The notes: generated by a model from the sequence alone, not told the origin. A stretch of DNA of 64,000 nt from Myxococcales bacterium (GCA_020633435.1 JACKDP010000006.1:186001-250000); one strand, 5' to 3'; shown: positions 25,322 to 34,336, counted from the stretch's first letter. Numbers and translations are program-made.

Positions 25322-27577
25322 ATGCTGCGCTGGGCCGTCATCGTCGCGCTGGGGGTGGGCTGTCAGGGGGAGCCGACGGCGCCCCGGAGGCCGCTGGTGC
25401 TGCCGGCCGGGGGGGCCTCCGAGCCGGCGGCCGAGCACCCCGCCGCCGCGTCCCAGCCCGCCGCGTCCCAGCCCGCCGCGTCCCAGCCCGCCGCGCCCGC
25501 CACGACCCCCGGCCATGACCGGATGGTGCGGGCCCTGGCGGCCATCCGGGACGACACCGCGGCCCACAACCGCTACCTCGGCGACGCCGCGCTGCGGGCC
25601 CTGGACGCCGCGGGTCCCCCGGCCGATCCGGCGGGGCGGACGCGCTGGGCCTTCGAGCGGGGGCGGGAGCTGCTGCGGCTGGGGCGGACGACCGAGGCGG
25701 TGGCGGCGGCGGAGGAGGCGGTGGCGCTGGCCGCGAAGCTGCCCGCGGCCCTGCGGGGGGCCGTCGAGGTCCAGGCCTTGCTCCAGCGGGGCGTGGCCGG
25801 GCTGCGACAGGGCGAAGACGAGAACTGCGCGGGCGCCCATGGCCCGGAGGCCTGCATCGCGCCCATCCAGGGGTCGGGCGTGCACCGGCGGCCGGCGGGC
25901 GCAGAGGCCGCCATCGAGGCCTTCGCCCGCGTCCTGAGCCACCCCGCCGCGTGGCGCGAGGCCCGCATCACCGCGCTCTGGCTGCTGAATCTGGCGCACC
26001 AGACCCTCGGCACCTGGCCCGACGCCCTGCCCGCCGCGTGGCGCGTCCGCCCGGCCGTGTTCGCGTCGCCGCCGTTCCGCGTGTTCACCGACGTCGCCCC
26101 CGCGGTGGGCCTCGACCTGTTCGACCTCTCCGGGGGCGTGGTCGTCGACGACTTCGATGGCGACGGGGTGCTCGACGTGATCACCTCGTCGTGGGATCCC
26201 GCGGCCCGCCTGCACTGCTTCCGGCGGGGACCCGATGGCCGCTACGTGGAGCGCGGGGTGGAGGCCGGCTTCAGCGGCATCCTCGGGGGGCTGCACCTGA
26301 TCCACGGCGACGTCGACAACGACGGCGACCTCGACCTCTTCGTGCCGCGCGGGGCCTGGCTGCTGGAGGACGGCGCCCACCCCAACTCGCTGCTGCTCAA
26401 CGACGGCCACGGCCACTTCGAGGACGCGACGTTCGCGGCGGGGCTCGCGCTGCCGGCCCGGCCCACGCAGACGGCGGCGTTCCTCGACTACGATCTCGAC
26501 GGCGATCTGGACCTGTACGTCGGCAACGAGTCGCGGGGCGGCCGGGAGAACCCGAGCCAGCTCTTCCGCAACGAGGGCGACGGCACCTTCACCGACGTGG
26601 CGCAGGCCGCGGGGGTGGAGAGCTTCCGCTTCGCCAAGGGGGTGACCGTCGGGGACTACGACGGCGACCGCTGGCCCGACCTCTATGTGTCGAACCTGGG
26701 CATGGAGAACCGCCTGTACCGCAACCGCGGCGACGGCACCTTCGAGGACGTCGCCCCGCGGCTGGGCGTGACGCGCCCCATCAACGGCTTCCCGACGTGG
26801 TTCTGGGACTTCGACAACGACGGCGTGCTCGACCTCTTCGCGGCCAACGGCTACGCCGTCCACCCCATCGACACGCCCATCTGGAAGGTGGCCGCCGACT
26901 ACCTGGGCGAGGCCCACGACGGCGAGCGGCTGCACCTCTACCGGGGCAACGGGCGCGGGGGCTTCACGGACGTGGCCGCCGAGGTCGGCCTGACGCGCCA
27001 CACGCTGCCGATGGGCGCGGGCTTCGGCGACCTGGATGACGACGGCGACCTGGAGATCTACCTGGGGACGGGCTACCCCGACTACGAGGGGCTGGTGCCC
27101 AACGTCCTGTTTCTCAATGAAAACGGGCGGTTCGTCGATGTGACGTTCAGCGCGCGGGTGGGGCACCTGCAGAAGGGGCACGGCGTCGCGTTCGCCGATC
27201 TGGACGGGGACGGGGACCAGGACCTGTTCGAGCAGCTCGGTGGGGCCTACCCCGGGGACCGCTTCCACAACGTCCTGTTCGCCAACCCGGGCCCCGCCGG
27301 CGAGGCCATCGAGGTCCGGCTGGTGGGCACGCGGTCCAACCGGTCCGGGTTCGGGGCGCGGGTGCGGGTCGACGCCGGCGGGCGCGCCGTCTATCGGCAT
27401 GTCGGCAGCCTGTCGAGCTTCGGGGGCAACCCGCTGGCGGTGCAGGTGGGCCTGGGGACGGCGGAGAAGGCCCGGCTCGAGGTCTACTGGCCGGCGAGCG
27501 ACACACGGCAAGTGTTCGAGGTCCGGGCCGGGCAGCGCGTGGTGGTCACCGAGGGGGGCGGGCTGACGGCGCGGTGA
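25322..27577 (+). CDS. FG-GAP (VCBS) repeat lipoprotein with ASPIC/UnbV-like C-terminus
   Basis: 751 aa. MLRWAVIVALGVGC is a lipoprotein signal (Cys at 14). A low-complexity linker with three exact ASQPA units follows, then a helical TPR-like part (about 80-245). From about 260 to 640 there are repeated Ca-binding FG-GAP blades: DDFDGDGVLDVI, GDVDNDGDLDLF, DYDLDGDLDLYVGN, DYDGDRWPDLY, DFDNDGVLDLF, DLDDDGDLEIY and DLDGDGDQDLF, which suggest a seven-bladed integrin-like propeller. The end (RSNRSGFGARVRVDAGGR, SLSSFGGNPLAVQVGLG) is the ASPIC/UnbV domain. Probably an exported adhesive or binding protein. It is coupled to the CotH gene. Confidence 0.88.
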   Translation: MLRWAVIVALGVGCQGEPTAPRRPLVLPAGGASEPAAEHPAAASQPAASQPAASQPAAPATTPGHDRMVRALAAIRDDTAAHNRYLGDAALRALDAAGPPADPAGRTRWAFERGRELLRLGRTTEAVAAAEEAVALAAKLPAALRGAVEVQALLQRGVAGLRQGEDENCAGAHGPEACIAPIQGSGVHRRPAGAEAAIEAFARVLSHPAAWREARITALWLLNLAHQTLGTWPDALPAAWRVRPAVFASPPFRVFTDVAPAVGLDLFDLSGGVVVDDFDGDGVLDVITSSWDPAARLHCFRRGPDGRYVERGVEAGFSGILGGLHLIHGDVDNDGDLDLFVPRGAWLLEDGAHPNSLLLNDGHGHFEDATFAAGLALPARPTQTAAFLDYDLDGDLDLYVGNESRGGRENPSQLFRNEGDGTFTDVAQAAGVESFRFAKGVTVGDYDGDRWPDLYVSNLGMENRLYRNRGDGTFEDVAPRLGVTRPINGFPTWFWDFDNDGVLDLFAANGYAVHPIDTPIWKVAADYLGEAHDGERLHLYRGNGRGGFTDVAAEVGLTRHTLPMGAGFGDLDDDGDLEIYLGTGYPDYEGLVPNVLFLNENGRFVDVTFSARVGHLQKGHGVAFADLDGDGDQDLFEQLGGAYPGDRFHNVLFANPGPAGEAIEVRLVGTRSNRSGFGARVRVDAGGRAVYRHVGSLSSFGGNPLAVQVGLGTAEKARLEVYWPASDTRQVFEVRAGQRVVVTEGGGLTAR
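25448..25492 (+). repeat. Three perfect 15 bp tandem repeats in a lipoprotein linker
   Basis: The unit GCGTCCCAGCCCGCC occurs three times head to tail and encodes ASQPA repeats in the linker of the FG-GAP lipoprotein. The period is a multiple of three, so copy-number change would alter linker length but keep the frame. Confidence 0.9.
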
Positions 27578-27648
27578 GCGTTGACGCGGCCGGGCGGATC
27601 TTGCTCGACTCGTCGGGCGGGGCCGCGGGCGCCGCGGGGGGGGAGCCG

Positions 27649-29835
27649 ATGAGAGTGTCCAGGAACACCGGGGGCGCGCGCTGGGGGCCGGGGTGGGGGC
27701 TGCTTGGGCTGCTGGTCTGCCTGGGGGCGTGCACCGACGATCTGGCGGCTGGCCCGGAAGGGGACGCGCAGCGGCCAGCCGACGCGGGCCGCCCGGACGC
27801 GGGCCGCTCGGACGCGGACCGGCCGGACGCGGGCCCCGACGCCGCCCGGCCGGATGTGGGCCGCCGGGACGCCGCGCCCGTGGACGCCGCGCCCGCGGAC
27901 GCGGCCATGGATGCTGCGCCGCCAGACGCGGCCGCCCCGGACGCGGCGGCCCCCGTCGACGCGAGCCCGCCCGACGCCAGCCCCCCTGACGCTGCGGTGG
28001 ACGCCGGGCCGGCCTGCGGGGACGGCCGCCTCGATCCCGGCGAGGCCTGCGACGACGGCCCCGAGAACGGCGCCTACACCCGCTGCCTGGCCGACTGCTC
28101 CGGGCCCGGGCCGGCCTGCGGGGATGGCATCGTCGACGAGGCCTTCGGCGAGGTCTGTGACGATGGCATCAACGACCACGCGGGCGGTGGCTGCCTGCCC
28201 GGCTGCCAGGCCGAGGATCGCAGCGACGAGATCTTCAGCCGCGACCTCGTCCGCATCGACATCACCCTCGATCCGGCCGAGTGGGAGGTGATGCGCGTCC
28301 AGCGCAAGACGCGGGCGTCCATCTTCGAGGGCGAGGACTGCCGCACCCGGCAGGTGCCCAACCCCTACACCTGGTTCAGCGGGACGGTGACCATCGACGG
28401 CGAGGAGGTCCACGACGTCGGCCTGCGCAAGAAGGGCCACCTGGGCTCGCACAGCACGACGAAGCCGTCGATGAAGCTGCAGTTCGATCGCTTCGTGGAG
28501 GACCAGCGGTTCCACACGATGACGCGGTTCGCCATCAACAACTCCCGGGGCGATCCCACCTACATGCGCAGCTGCCTGTCCTACCGTGTGTTCCAGGCGG
28601 CGGGCATCCCGGCGCCCCGGTGCACGTACGCGCGGGTCTCGGTCAACGGCGTGGACCGCGGCGTCTACTTCCTCGTGGAAGAGGTCAAAAAGCCGTTTCT
28701 TCGCCGGCACTTGCCCGATGATGACGGCAACCTCTACGAGGGCACCGCGTGCGACTTCCGGCCGGAGTTCTTCGGGGGCTTCGAGCAGGAGACCAATGAG
28801 CAGTCCGATCCCAGCCGGATGGATCTGCAGGCGGTCAATGACATCGTGCAGAACACGCCGGATGAGCTGCTGGAGGGGGCGCTGGACGCGGTGGTCAACC
28901 TGGACCGGTTCTTCCGGTACTGGGCCGTGGAGAGCCTGATCTGGCACCGCGATGGCTACAGCGGGAACGCGAACAACTACTTCGTCTACGCCGATCCGGC
29001 CGACGGGGGGCGGTTCATGTGGCTGCCGTGGGGGCCGGACGCCGCGTTCCAGGCCGACAACCGCGCCAACGTGCCCGACTCCGTGATGGCGTCGGGGGCG
29101 ATGACGTTCCGGCTCTACCAGAACCCGCCGACGCAGGCGCGCTACCACGAGGCGCTGCTGGCCGCGCTGGACGACGTCTGGGACGTGGAGGATCTGGCGG
29201 CCGAGGCCGCCCGGGTGGCGGCCATCATCACGCCGGAGCTGCCCGCGGGCGAGCGGGCCGCCTACGCGAACCAGGTGGCGGGCATCACCCAGGTCATCCG
29301 CGGCCGGCGGCAGGTGATCGAGGACGTGCTGGCCGCGGGGCCGCCCCGCTGGACGGCCGGCATGCGCAGCCTGCCGTGCCGCATCGCCGTCGCCCCCATC
29401 GCGGGGACGCTGCAGACCACGTGGGGCACGCTGAACCAGAACATCTACGCGTCGGGCGCGGCGACGCTCGAGCTGACGCTGGATGGCGTGCCCGTCGTGG
29501 CGACCCGCAGCGGCGCGACCATCGGCCGGCTGGGCAGCGGGCAGGGGCGCGCGCAGTTCAACGTCGACTCGGCCGCCGGCGAGCGCTTCCGCTTCGTGAT
29601 CACGTTCCCGGATCCGCGGTTCAACGACCCGTACGAGACGCTGGGCGACCACGAGCTGATCTCGCCGCAGCTCACCACGACGGTCATCCACGAGGACATC
29701 TCGGGCCAGAACGCGCGGCGCCTGCACACCTGGGACATCGGGGAGGGGACGTGGACGTTCGACGCGGTGGGGACGTCCCCCGGAGACCGCGTCGAGGTGC
29801 GGTTCCAGGGCACGCTGTACCGCGGCGTCGAGTAG
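27649..29835 (+). CDS. CotH-kinase-family lipoprotein with Asp/Ala/Pro linker
   Basis: 728 aa from ATG 27649. The longer ORF starts with a GTG at 27574 overlapping the previous stop, but the ATG gives a proper lipoprotein signal (LLGLLVCLGAC). A linker of about 80 residues made of D, A and P repeats follows, then DUF4215-like Cys motifs (GDGRLDPGEACDDG and GDGIVDEAFGEVCDDG). The CotH kinase-like domain begins near residue 200 (RIDITLDPAEWEVM; GLRKKGHLGS; KPSMKLQFDRF; GVDRGVYFLVEEVKK; DGNLYEGTACDF). CotH proteins are atypical surface or secretory kinases. The C-terminal 150 residues are a beta-rich region. It acts outside the cytoplasm, probably anchored to the outer membrane. Confidence 0.87.
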   Translation: MRVSRNTGGARWGPGWGLLGLLVCLGACTDDLAAGPEGDAQRPADAGRPDAGRSDADRPDAGPDAARPDVGRRDAAPVDAAPADAAMDAAPPDAAAPDAAAPVDASPPDASPPDAAVDAGPACGDGRLDPGEACDDGPENGAYTRCLADCSGPGPACGDGIVDEAFGEVCDDGINDHAGGGCLPGCQAEDRSDEIFSRDLVRIDITLDPAEWEVMRVQRKTRASIFEGEDCRTRQVPNPYTWFSGTVTIDGEEVHDVGLRKKGHLGSHSTTKPSMKLQFDRFVEDQRFHTMTRFAINNSRGDPTYMRSCLSYRVFQAAGIPAPRCTYARVSVNGVDRGVYFLVEEVKKPFLRRHLPDDDGNLYEGTACDFRPEFFGGFEQETNEQSDPSRMDLQAVNDIVQNTPDELLEGALDAVVNLDRFFRYWAVESLIWHRDGYSGNANNYFVYADPADGGRFMWLPWGPDAAFQADNRANVPDSVMASGAMTFRLYQNPPTQARYHEALLAALDDVWDVEDLAAEAARVAAIITPELPAGERAAYANQVAGITQVIRGRRQVIEDVLAAGPPRWTAGMRSLPCRIAVAPIAGTLQTTWGTLNQNIYASGAATLELTLDGVPVVATRSGATIGRLGSGQGRAQFNVDSAAGERFRFVITFPDPRFNDPYETLGDHELISPQLTTTVIHEDISGQNARRLHTWDIGEGTWTFDAVGTSPGDRVEVRFQGTLYRGVE

Positions 29836-29837
29836 GC

Positions 29838-29854
29838 GCCCGGCCTTCCCGGGC
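29838..29854 (+). terminator. Weak hairpin after the CotH-like gene
   Basis: GCCCGG (29838-29843) and CCGGGC (29849-29854) form a 6 bp stem with loop CCTTC two bases after the stop codon at 29835. There is no T run after it, so intrinsic termination is doubtful. The rest of the 170 nt gap to the next gene is less GC-rich and contains a TACATGTA palindrome at 29918-29925. Confidence 0.3.
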
Positions 29855-30005
29855 CGCCGAGGGCCGCCCGCCCGCGGGCGTGCAGCCGGCGGTGTGGAGA
29901 AAAGTCGTTTGAGATCGTACATGTAGACACCGGGGGTCGTTCGGGTTGCCCGCAGCGCCCCTGGCCTCCACTCTCCTGCCATCGCCCGTCTGCCTGGAGG
30001 CTCCC

Positions 30006-31307
30006 ATGGCCATCGTCACGATCTTCAATCACGGTACCGGCTACAACCGCGCCAAGGGCGTCGAGAACAACGAGCTGGTCGGCTGGCTGCACTCCCATGT
30101 CATCGGCGAGGAGGCCCGGATGGATGACGGCCGGCTCGTCCCCGGCAACTTCATCATCAACGAGGGGCCCGGCAGCACGGCGGGCGGCATCGCGCTGCCG
30201 ACGAACGTCAACCCGATGACGGGGCGCGAGCGCGGCCACGAGACGGTGAAGCTGGGCAAGACGCCCGGCCAGGACCGGTCGGCCTTCGCCAAGGGCTTCG
30301 CCGGCGAGGGGGCCGGGAAGCGGTGGGCGCTGACGGGCAACATCGCGGGCGCCGGGTGGGACGAGAACGTCCAGCGCACGGTCCACCTCATCCAGGCGCT
30401 GAAGTACGACCACGACCTCGACGTGACGCAGGTCAACATGGTCGGCTGGAGCCGCGGGGCGGTGACGAGCATTCGCATCGCCAACAAGCTCTACGAGGTG
30501 TTCGGCGCGTCCATCCGGTGCAACATCTTCGGGCTGGATCCAGTGGCCGGACAGAACGCCGGCGTGACGATGGAGGACACCCGGACGCTGCCCGAGTCGG
30601 TGGACACCTACGTCGCCATCCTCTCGATGAACGAGGAGCGGCGGTCGTTCGCGCCCCAGGACCGCGACCGGATGGACATCGCGGCGACGACGACCCGCTG
30701 CTTCCTGCCCATGCCGGGCAAGCACAGCGAGCAGGTCATGGGCACGTCGGGCGTGGCCCAGACACCCGAGGCCCACATCAGCCGGAACCTGGCCTGCGCG
30801 TTCCTGCGGCACTTCGGCACCCGCTTCGATGGCATCCCGGCGCCGGCGCTGACCTCGGCGAGGGCGATGGCCGAGGCCTACGCCCAGGTCCGCCTGGCCA
30901 CCCTCGGCGGCCAGTACAAGGACACCAGCGGCTTCATGAACCGCGTCATCGGCCTGGGCTTCGGCCGCCGCGACTTCGCGACGACGGCGAAGATGGGCAG
31001 CTACGTCGCGGGTGGGAAGGGTGGCTACTGGGTCAACGAGCACCACCGGGCGTGCTTCAAGGACGCCTACGGCGAGCTCTACCGCGACGTCTTCGGCGAC
31101 TCCGCCCGGCGTGGGCAGTTCATCCCGCTGAGCCCGGGCCATCTCGCGGCGCTGGGTGGCGCCCAGAGCCACGCGACGAAGTCGCTCCTCGCCATGGGGT
31201 ACCTGACCCAGGAGGGGCACCGCCTGACGCTGCACATCGGCTCGGGCCACTATGTGGGGCGGCCGGCTGACAACGTCTGGCCGGCGGGCCTGCCGAAGCA
31301 CACCTGA
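30006..31307 (+). CDS. Predicted alpha/beta hydrolase (DUF2235/Tle1-like)
   Basis: 433 aa; GGAGG lies 6 nt before the ATG. FNHGTGYNR at the N-terminus is the oxyanion-type start of DUF2235-like lipases. The nucleophile motif GWSRGA (Ser about 149), FGLDPVAG (Asp about 178) and PGKHSEQVMG (His about 240) give a plausible Ser-Asp-His triad. Relatives include type VI secretion phospholipase effectors, but no VgrG, PAAR or immunity gene is visible next to it, and there is no signal peptide. The C-terminal 150 residues are not recognised. It is likely a cytosolic or secreted esterase or lipase; the family assignment is from motif layout only. Confidence 0.65.
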   Translation: MAIVTIFNHGTGYNRAKGVENNELVGWLHSHVIGEEARMDDGRLVPGNFIINEGPGSTAGGIALPTNVNPMTGRERGHETVKLGKTPGQDRSAFAKGFAGEGAGKRWALTGNIAGAGWDENVQRTVHLIQALKYDHDLDVTQVNMVGWSRGAVTSIRIANKLYEVFGASIRCNIFGLDPVAGQNAGVTMEDTRTLPESVDTYVAILSMNEERRSFAPQDRDRMDIAATTTRCFLPMPGKHSEQVMGTSGVAQTPEAHISRNLACAFLRHFGTRFDGIPAPALTSARAMAEAYAQVRLATLGGQYKDTSGFMNRVIGLGFGRRDFATTAKMGSYVAGGKGGYWVNEHHRACFKDAYGELYRDVFGDSARRGQFIPLSPGHLAALGGAQSHATKSLLAMGYLTQEGHRLTLHIGSGHYVGRPADNVWPAGLPKHT

Positions 31308-31390
31308 GTCGGCTCGCTGCAAGCCTCCGACATCAAAGCGAAAAGTGGCGAAGGGCTCGCTCCCGGGCGAGACCCCGACGCACGAAGCGC

Positions 31391-31419
31391 ATGACAAAGA
31401 CCCGGCCGATCACTATGGT
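31391..31419 (+). promoter_or_regulatory. Candidate sigma-70-like promoter for the L,D-transpeptidase gene
   Basis: ATGACA (31391-31396, 5 of 6 bases) and TATGGT (31414-31419, 4 of 6) are separated by 17 nt. The ATG at 31449 lies 29 nt after the -10, with a GGGGGAG ribosome site between. The gap is 141 nt and also has a small CTCGC/GCGAG hairpin upstream that may end the hydrolase transcript. Confidence 0.45.
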
Positions 31420-31448
31420 GCGCGCGCACTTCGCCCGGGGGAGCCGTC

Positions 31449-32780
31449 ATGCGCCGCGCCAGCCTCTTCACCCTCTTCGGTCTCGCCGTCAGCCTGACCG
31501 CCTGTGACGCCACCGATGTCGGCGGCGGCGAGGACGTCAACGAGACCGGCGGCGTCGCCACCACGGGGGGCGGCAACCCGTTCGACCAGGAGCACCCGGG
31601 CGAGGTCGGCCCCGACCTGAGCAAGGCCGACGGCAACGCGTATGTGGTGCCGGTGCTGCTGCCCCCGCTGGAGAACCCCCACATCGTGGTGAGCCTGGCG
31701 GGCTTCACCGTCGAGCTCATCGACGAGGCCACGGGCTTCCACAAGGTCTACCCGACGGGCGTCGGCGCGCGCGGGTCCAACGGCCGGTCGTACACCCCGG
31801 TGGGCGAGTTCACGACGCACCCGGATGTGTCAAACAGCTGGTTCTGGTACCCGCGGCGCTACCAGCCGGCCTACTTCGATGGCCTGCCGTTCATGCGCAT
31901 CACCGCGCGCAACAGCGCCGGCAACCAGACCTATGGCTTCCACGGGCCCATCACCCAGACGCTGCAGCGCGGCTATGTGAGCCATGGCTGCATGCGGATG
32001 CGGGCCGAGGACATCATCGAACTGTACTACATCATGCGCGAGCACCCCGGCGCGAAGGTGAAGATCCAGGCCGAGAAGCGGCTGACGCCCGAGGGCTCGG
32101 TGGTGGACGTCACGCCCCGCGACCAGGACCCCGTCGCCGCCTATCGGGCGGGCGTCTGCGCCGACTGGACGGCCGGGGCGGGCGAGGCCATCGAGGCGGG
32201 CACGCTGGAGGAGCAGATCCTCTGCGAGGGCAAGGCCAGCTACACGATCACGGTGGCGGCCGGGGAGCGCGTCAACGCCCAGGTGGCGGCGCGCGGCCCG
32301 GTGCGGCTGGAGATCGAGGGGCAGGGGGCGCTCGACGGCGCCGACAGCCGGCTGACCGACGGCGCGCATGTCGCGGACGCCAGCCTGCGCTTCGCCGAGG
32401 CCGGCGAGGTGACCATCCGCGTCATCGGCGCCGCCACGCTGTTCGACCTGGCCGTCTCGACGGTGCCGCTGGGCCAGGCCGAGCCGGTCGATGGCTGGAT
32501 TGGCGACGGCTGCGGCGCGTCGCTCGAGTGCGGCGAGGGCGAGCTGAGCTGCCTGGCCGACCTGCCGGGTGGCCTGTGCACCGACGCCTGCGAGCGCTTC
32601 TGCCCCGACCGCGCGGGCGCCGCGGGCACGTTCTGCGTCGACCTGGGCTTCAGCGACGGCGGCCGCTGTGTCGCGACCTGTGGCAGCGACGCCGACTGCC
32701 GCGATGGCTACGCCTGCCAGAGCATGCCTCGGTACAACGAGGCGGCCGTCAGCCGGAGCGTCTGCGTCCCGACGCGCTGA
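31449..32780 (+). CDS. YkuD-type L,D-transpeptidase lipoprotein with Cys-rich tail
   Basis: 443 aa. Lipoprotein signal ending LTAC (Cys about 19). The YkuD domain spans about 75-215: VSLAGFTVELID, TPVGEFTTHPD, and the catalytic block GYVSHGCMRMR with the active Cys near 181. The enzyme forms 3-3 peptidoglycan crosslinks or attaches proteins to the wall, in the periplasm. Residues 220-360 form a beta-rich domain. The last 80 residues carry 12 or more Cys (DGCGASLECGEGELSC, DACERFCPD, CGSDADCRDGYAC), like the EGF-type tails of myxobacterial surface proteins. This combination of an LDT with a Cys-rich tail suggests a surface-anchored enzyme. Confidence 0.9.
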   Translation: MRRASLFTLFGLAVSLTACDATDVGGGEDVNETGGVATTGGGNPFDQEHPGEVGPDLSKADGNAYVVPVLLPPLENPHIVVSLAGFTVELIDEATGFHKVYPTGVGARGSNGRSYTPVGEFTTHPDVSNSWFWYPRRYQPAYFDGLPFMRITARNSAGNQTYGFHGPITQTLQRGYVSHGCMRMRAEDIIELYYIMREHPGAKVKIQAEKRLTPEGSVVDVTPRDQDPVAAYRAGVCADWTAGAGEAIEAGTLEEQILCEGKASYTITVAAGERVNAQVAARGPVRLEIEGQGALDGADSRLTDGAHVADASLRFAEAGEVTIRVIGAATLFDLAVSTVPLGQAEPVDGWIGDGCGASLECGEGELSCLADLPGGLCTDACERFCPDRAGAAGTFCVDLGFSDGGRCVATCGSDADCRDGYACQSMPRYNEAAVSRSVCVPTR

Positions 32781-32795
32781 GGCGGCGGCCGGCGG

Positions 32796-33488
32796 TCAGA
32801 CCGCCGCCCCGAAGAGCGCGCCCACCCCGGCCGTAGCGGCCATCGCCAGCGCACCCCAGAGGAGCACCCGGACGGCGCCTGCCGTGACGCTGGCGCCGCC
32901 TGCGCGGGCCGCGAGCGCGCCCAGGGCGGCGAGGGCGGCCAGGGATCCCCCGGCGACCCAGGGGATGATGGCCGACGCCGGGGCCAGGAAGGCGATGAGC
33001 AGGGGCACGGCCGCCCCGACGGCGAAGGTCAGGGCCGACGCCACGGCCGCCTGGATGGGGCGGGCCGAGTGGACCTCGGTCAGCCCGAGCTCGTCGCGCG
33101 CGTGGGCGCCGAGGGCGTCGTGGGCCATCAGCTGATCGGCGACCTGGCGGGCCAGGGACGGATCCAGGCCTCGATCCTCGTAGATGGCCGCCAGCTCGTC
33201 GCGCTCGCGGTCGGGCGCGGCCATGAGCTCGCGGCGCTCGCGCTCCAGGTCAGCCTTCTCGGTGTCCGCCTGGGAGCTGACCGACACGTACTCCCCGGCC
33301 GCCATCGACATGGCCCCCGCCACGAGGCCCGCGACGCCTGCGACCATCACGTCGGGCGGCGTCGCCTGGGCGGCGGCGACCCCGAGCACGAGGCTGGCGG
33401 TGGACACGATCCCGTCGTTGGCGCCGAGGACGGCGGCGCGGAGCCAGCCGATGCGGGCCGCGAAGTGACGCTCGATGTGCCTGCTCAT
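32796..33488 (-). CDS. VIT1/CCC1-family transporter
   Basis: 230 aa. Start ATG 33488 has an AGGAG site upstream. The family signature GANDGIVSTASLVLGVAAA lies in the first helix, followed by GLVAGAMSMAAGEYVSVSSQADTE at about 55-75, both typical of VIT iron/manganese transporters. A charged metal-binding stretch (about 75-140) is followed by three further membrane helices (about 150-230). It likely moves Fe2+ or Mn2+ out of the cytoplasm. It is convergent with the L,D-transpeptidase gene (15 nt apart). Confidence 0.9.
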   Translation of the reverse strand: MSRHIERHFAARIGWLRAAVLGANDGIVSTASLVLGVAAAQATPPDVMVAGVAGLVAGAMSMAAGEYVSVSSQADTEKADLERERRELMAAPDRERDELAAIYEDRGLDPSLARQVADQLMAHDALGAHARDELGLTEVHSARPIQAAVASALTFAVGAAVPLLIAFLAPASAIIPWVAGGSLAALAALGALAARAGGASVTAGAVRVLLWGALAMAATAGVGALFGAAV

Positions 33489-33730
33489 CGGGGACGCGCT
33501 CCTGCTGGCCGCGCACCGGGCGCGGCAGGGGCATCATGGCGAAGCTGGCCGGGATGTCCACCTCCTCGGGCCGAGCGGGGAGAGCGCGACGAGGCGGTCG
33601 AGCGATCGGGCAGATCGCTGGCAGCGGTGACGAAGGCGGTCGGGGCGGTCTCGGCGCCGGGGCGGCGGGGATGGCTCCAGGGTCTGGCACGCGGATGCGA
33701 GGCAGCGGGTGGCCTGGCGTCCACGCGCCG

Positions 33731-33748
33731 CCGGACGCTACGGTCCGG
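33731..33748. repeat. Inverted repeat upstream of the barrel-like gene
   Basis: CCGGAC (33731-33736) and GTCCGG (33743-33748) flank a 6 nt spacer. It stands 24 nt before the ATG of the plus-strand gene in a 284 nt gap that otherwise holds no gene I can support. It could be an operator or an RNA hairpin. Confidence 0.35.
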
Positions 33749-33772
33749 CTGGGCGACGTTCGGGAGGTCGAG

Positions 33773-34336
33773 ATGGGCTGGCGGACCGGGGCCGGGGTGG
33801 TCGTGGCGGGCGCTGCTGGCGCTGCTGGCGCTGCTGGCGCGGTGGAGAACGAGCTGGGGGTGGCGGTGGAGGTCGCGGGCGTGGTCGAGGGCGCGGCGTC
33901 GGGGTCACCGGTGGCGCGATCGACGGCCGGGGCCCGGGGGGCGCTGCTGCTGGGGCTCGGCGAGGGCGCCGCGCTCGGCGCGCAGTACACCGCGGGCTGG
34001 GGCGCGGACGACGCCGAGGTGGAGGCGTTGGCGCTGCTGCTGCGGGTCGCGCTTCAGCCCCGGGGGGCGTTCGTCCCGGAAGTGGGCGTCTGGGTGGGCC
34101 AGCGGACGGCCTCGTCGAGCGGCGGTCGCTGCACGGCGGGGGGTGAGCTCGGCGCGGGCTTCCGGCTGGCGCGGCCGCTGGGGGCGGGGGTGGTGGCGCG
34201 GCTGGAGGTGGGCGCTGGGCTGGGTGTGCTGAACTGCCTGGTGAGCCCGCGGTCGCCGGAGCCCGCCGACTCCTCGGTGGTGGGCTGGCCGTGGTTCACC
34301 GGCTCGGCAGGCCTGGGCCTCGGCTGGTCGCCGTGA
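33773..34336 (+). CDS. Small beta-barrel-like envelope protein, function unknown
   Basis: 187 aa from ATG 33773, which has GGGAGG 5 nt upstream. The frame is open further back to 33536 but that part looks non-coding. The sequence alternates small and hydrophobic residues (GALLLGLGEGAALGAQYTAGWG, PEVGVWVGQRT, GELGAGFRLARPLGAGVVARLEVGAGLGVLNC), as in short outer-membrane barrels. The beginning (VVVAGAAGAAGAAGAVENELGV) is a poor signal peptide; the +1 frame reads RALLALLALLA at the same place, so a frameshift or a different start may hide the true signal. I do not recognise a family. Confidence 0.5.
   Translation: MGWRTGAGVVVAGAAGAAGAAGAVENELGVAVEVAGVVEGAASGSPVARSTAGARGALLLGLGEGAALGAQYTAGWGADDAEVEALALLLRVALQPRGAFVPEVGVWVGQRTASSSGGRCTAGGELGAGFRLARPLGAGVVARLEVGAGLGVLNCLVSPRSPEPADSSVVGWPWFTGSAGLGLGWSP
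33809..33835 (+). repeat. Three 9 bp tandem repeats at the start of the barrel-like gene
   Basis: GGCGCTGCT is repeated three times exactly, followed by a partial copy. It codes for GAA repeats in the called frame and ALL repeats in the +1 frame, exactly where a signal-peptide core would be expected. Confidence 0.85.
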
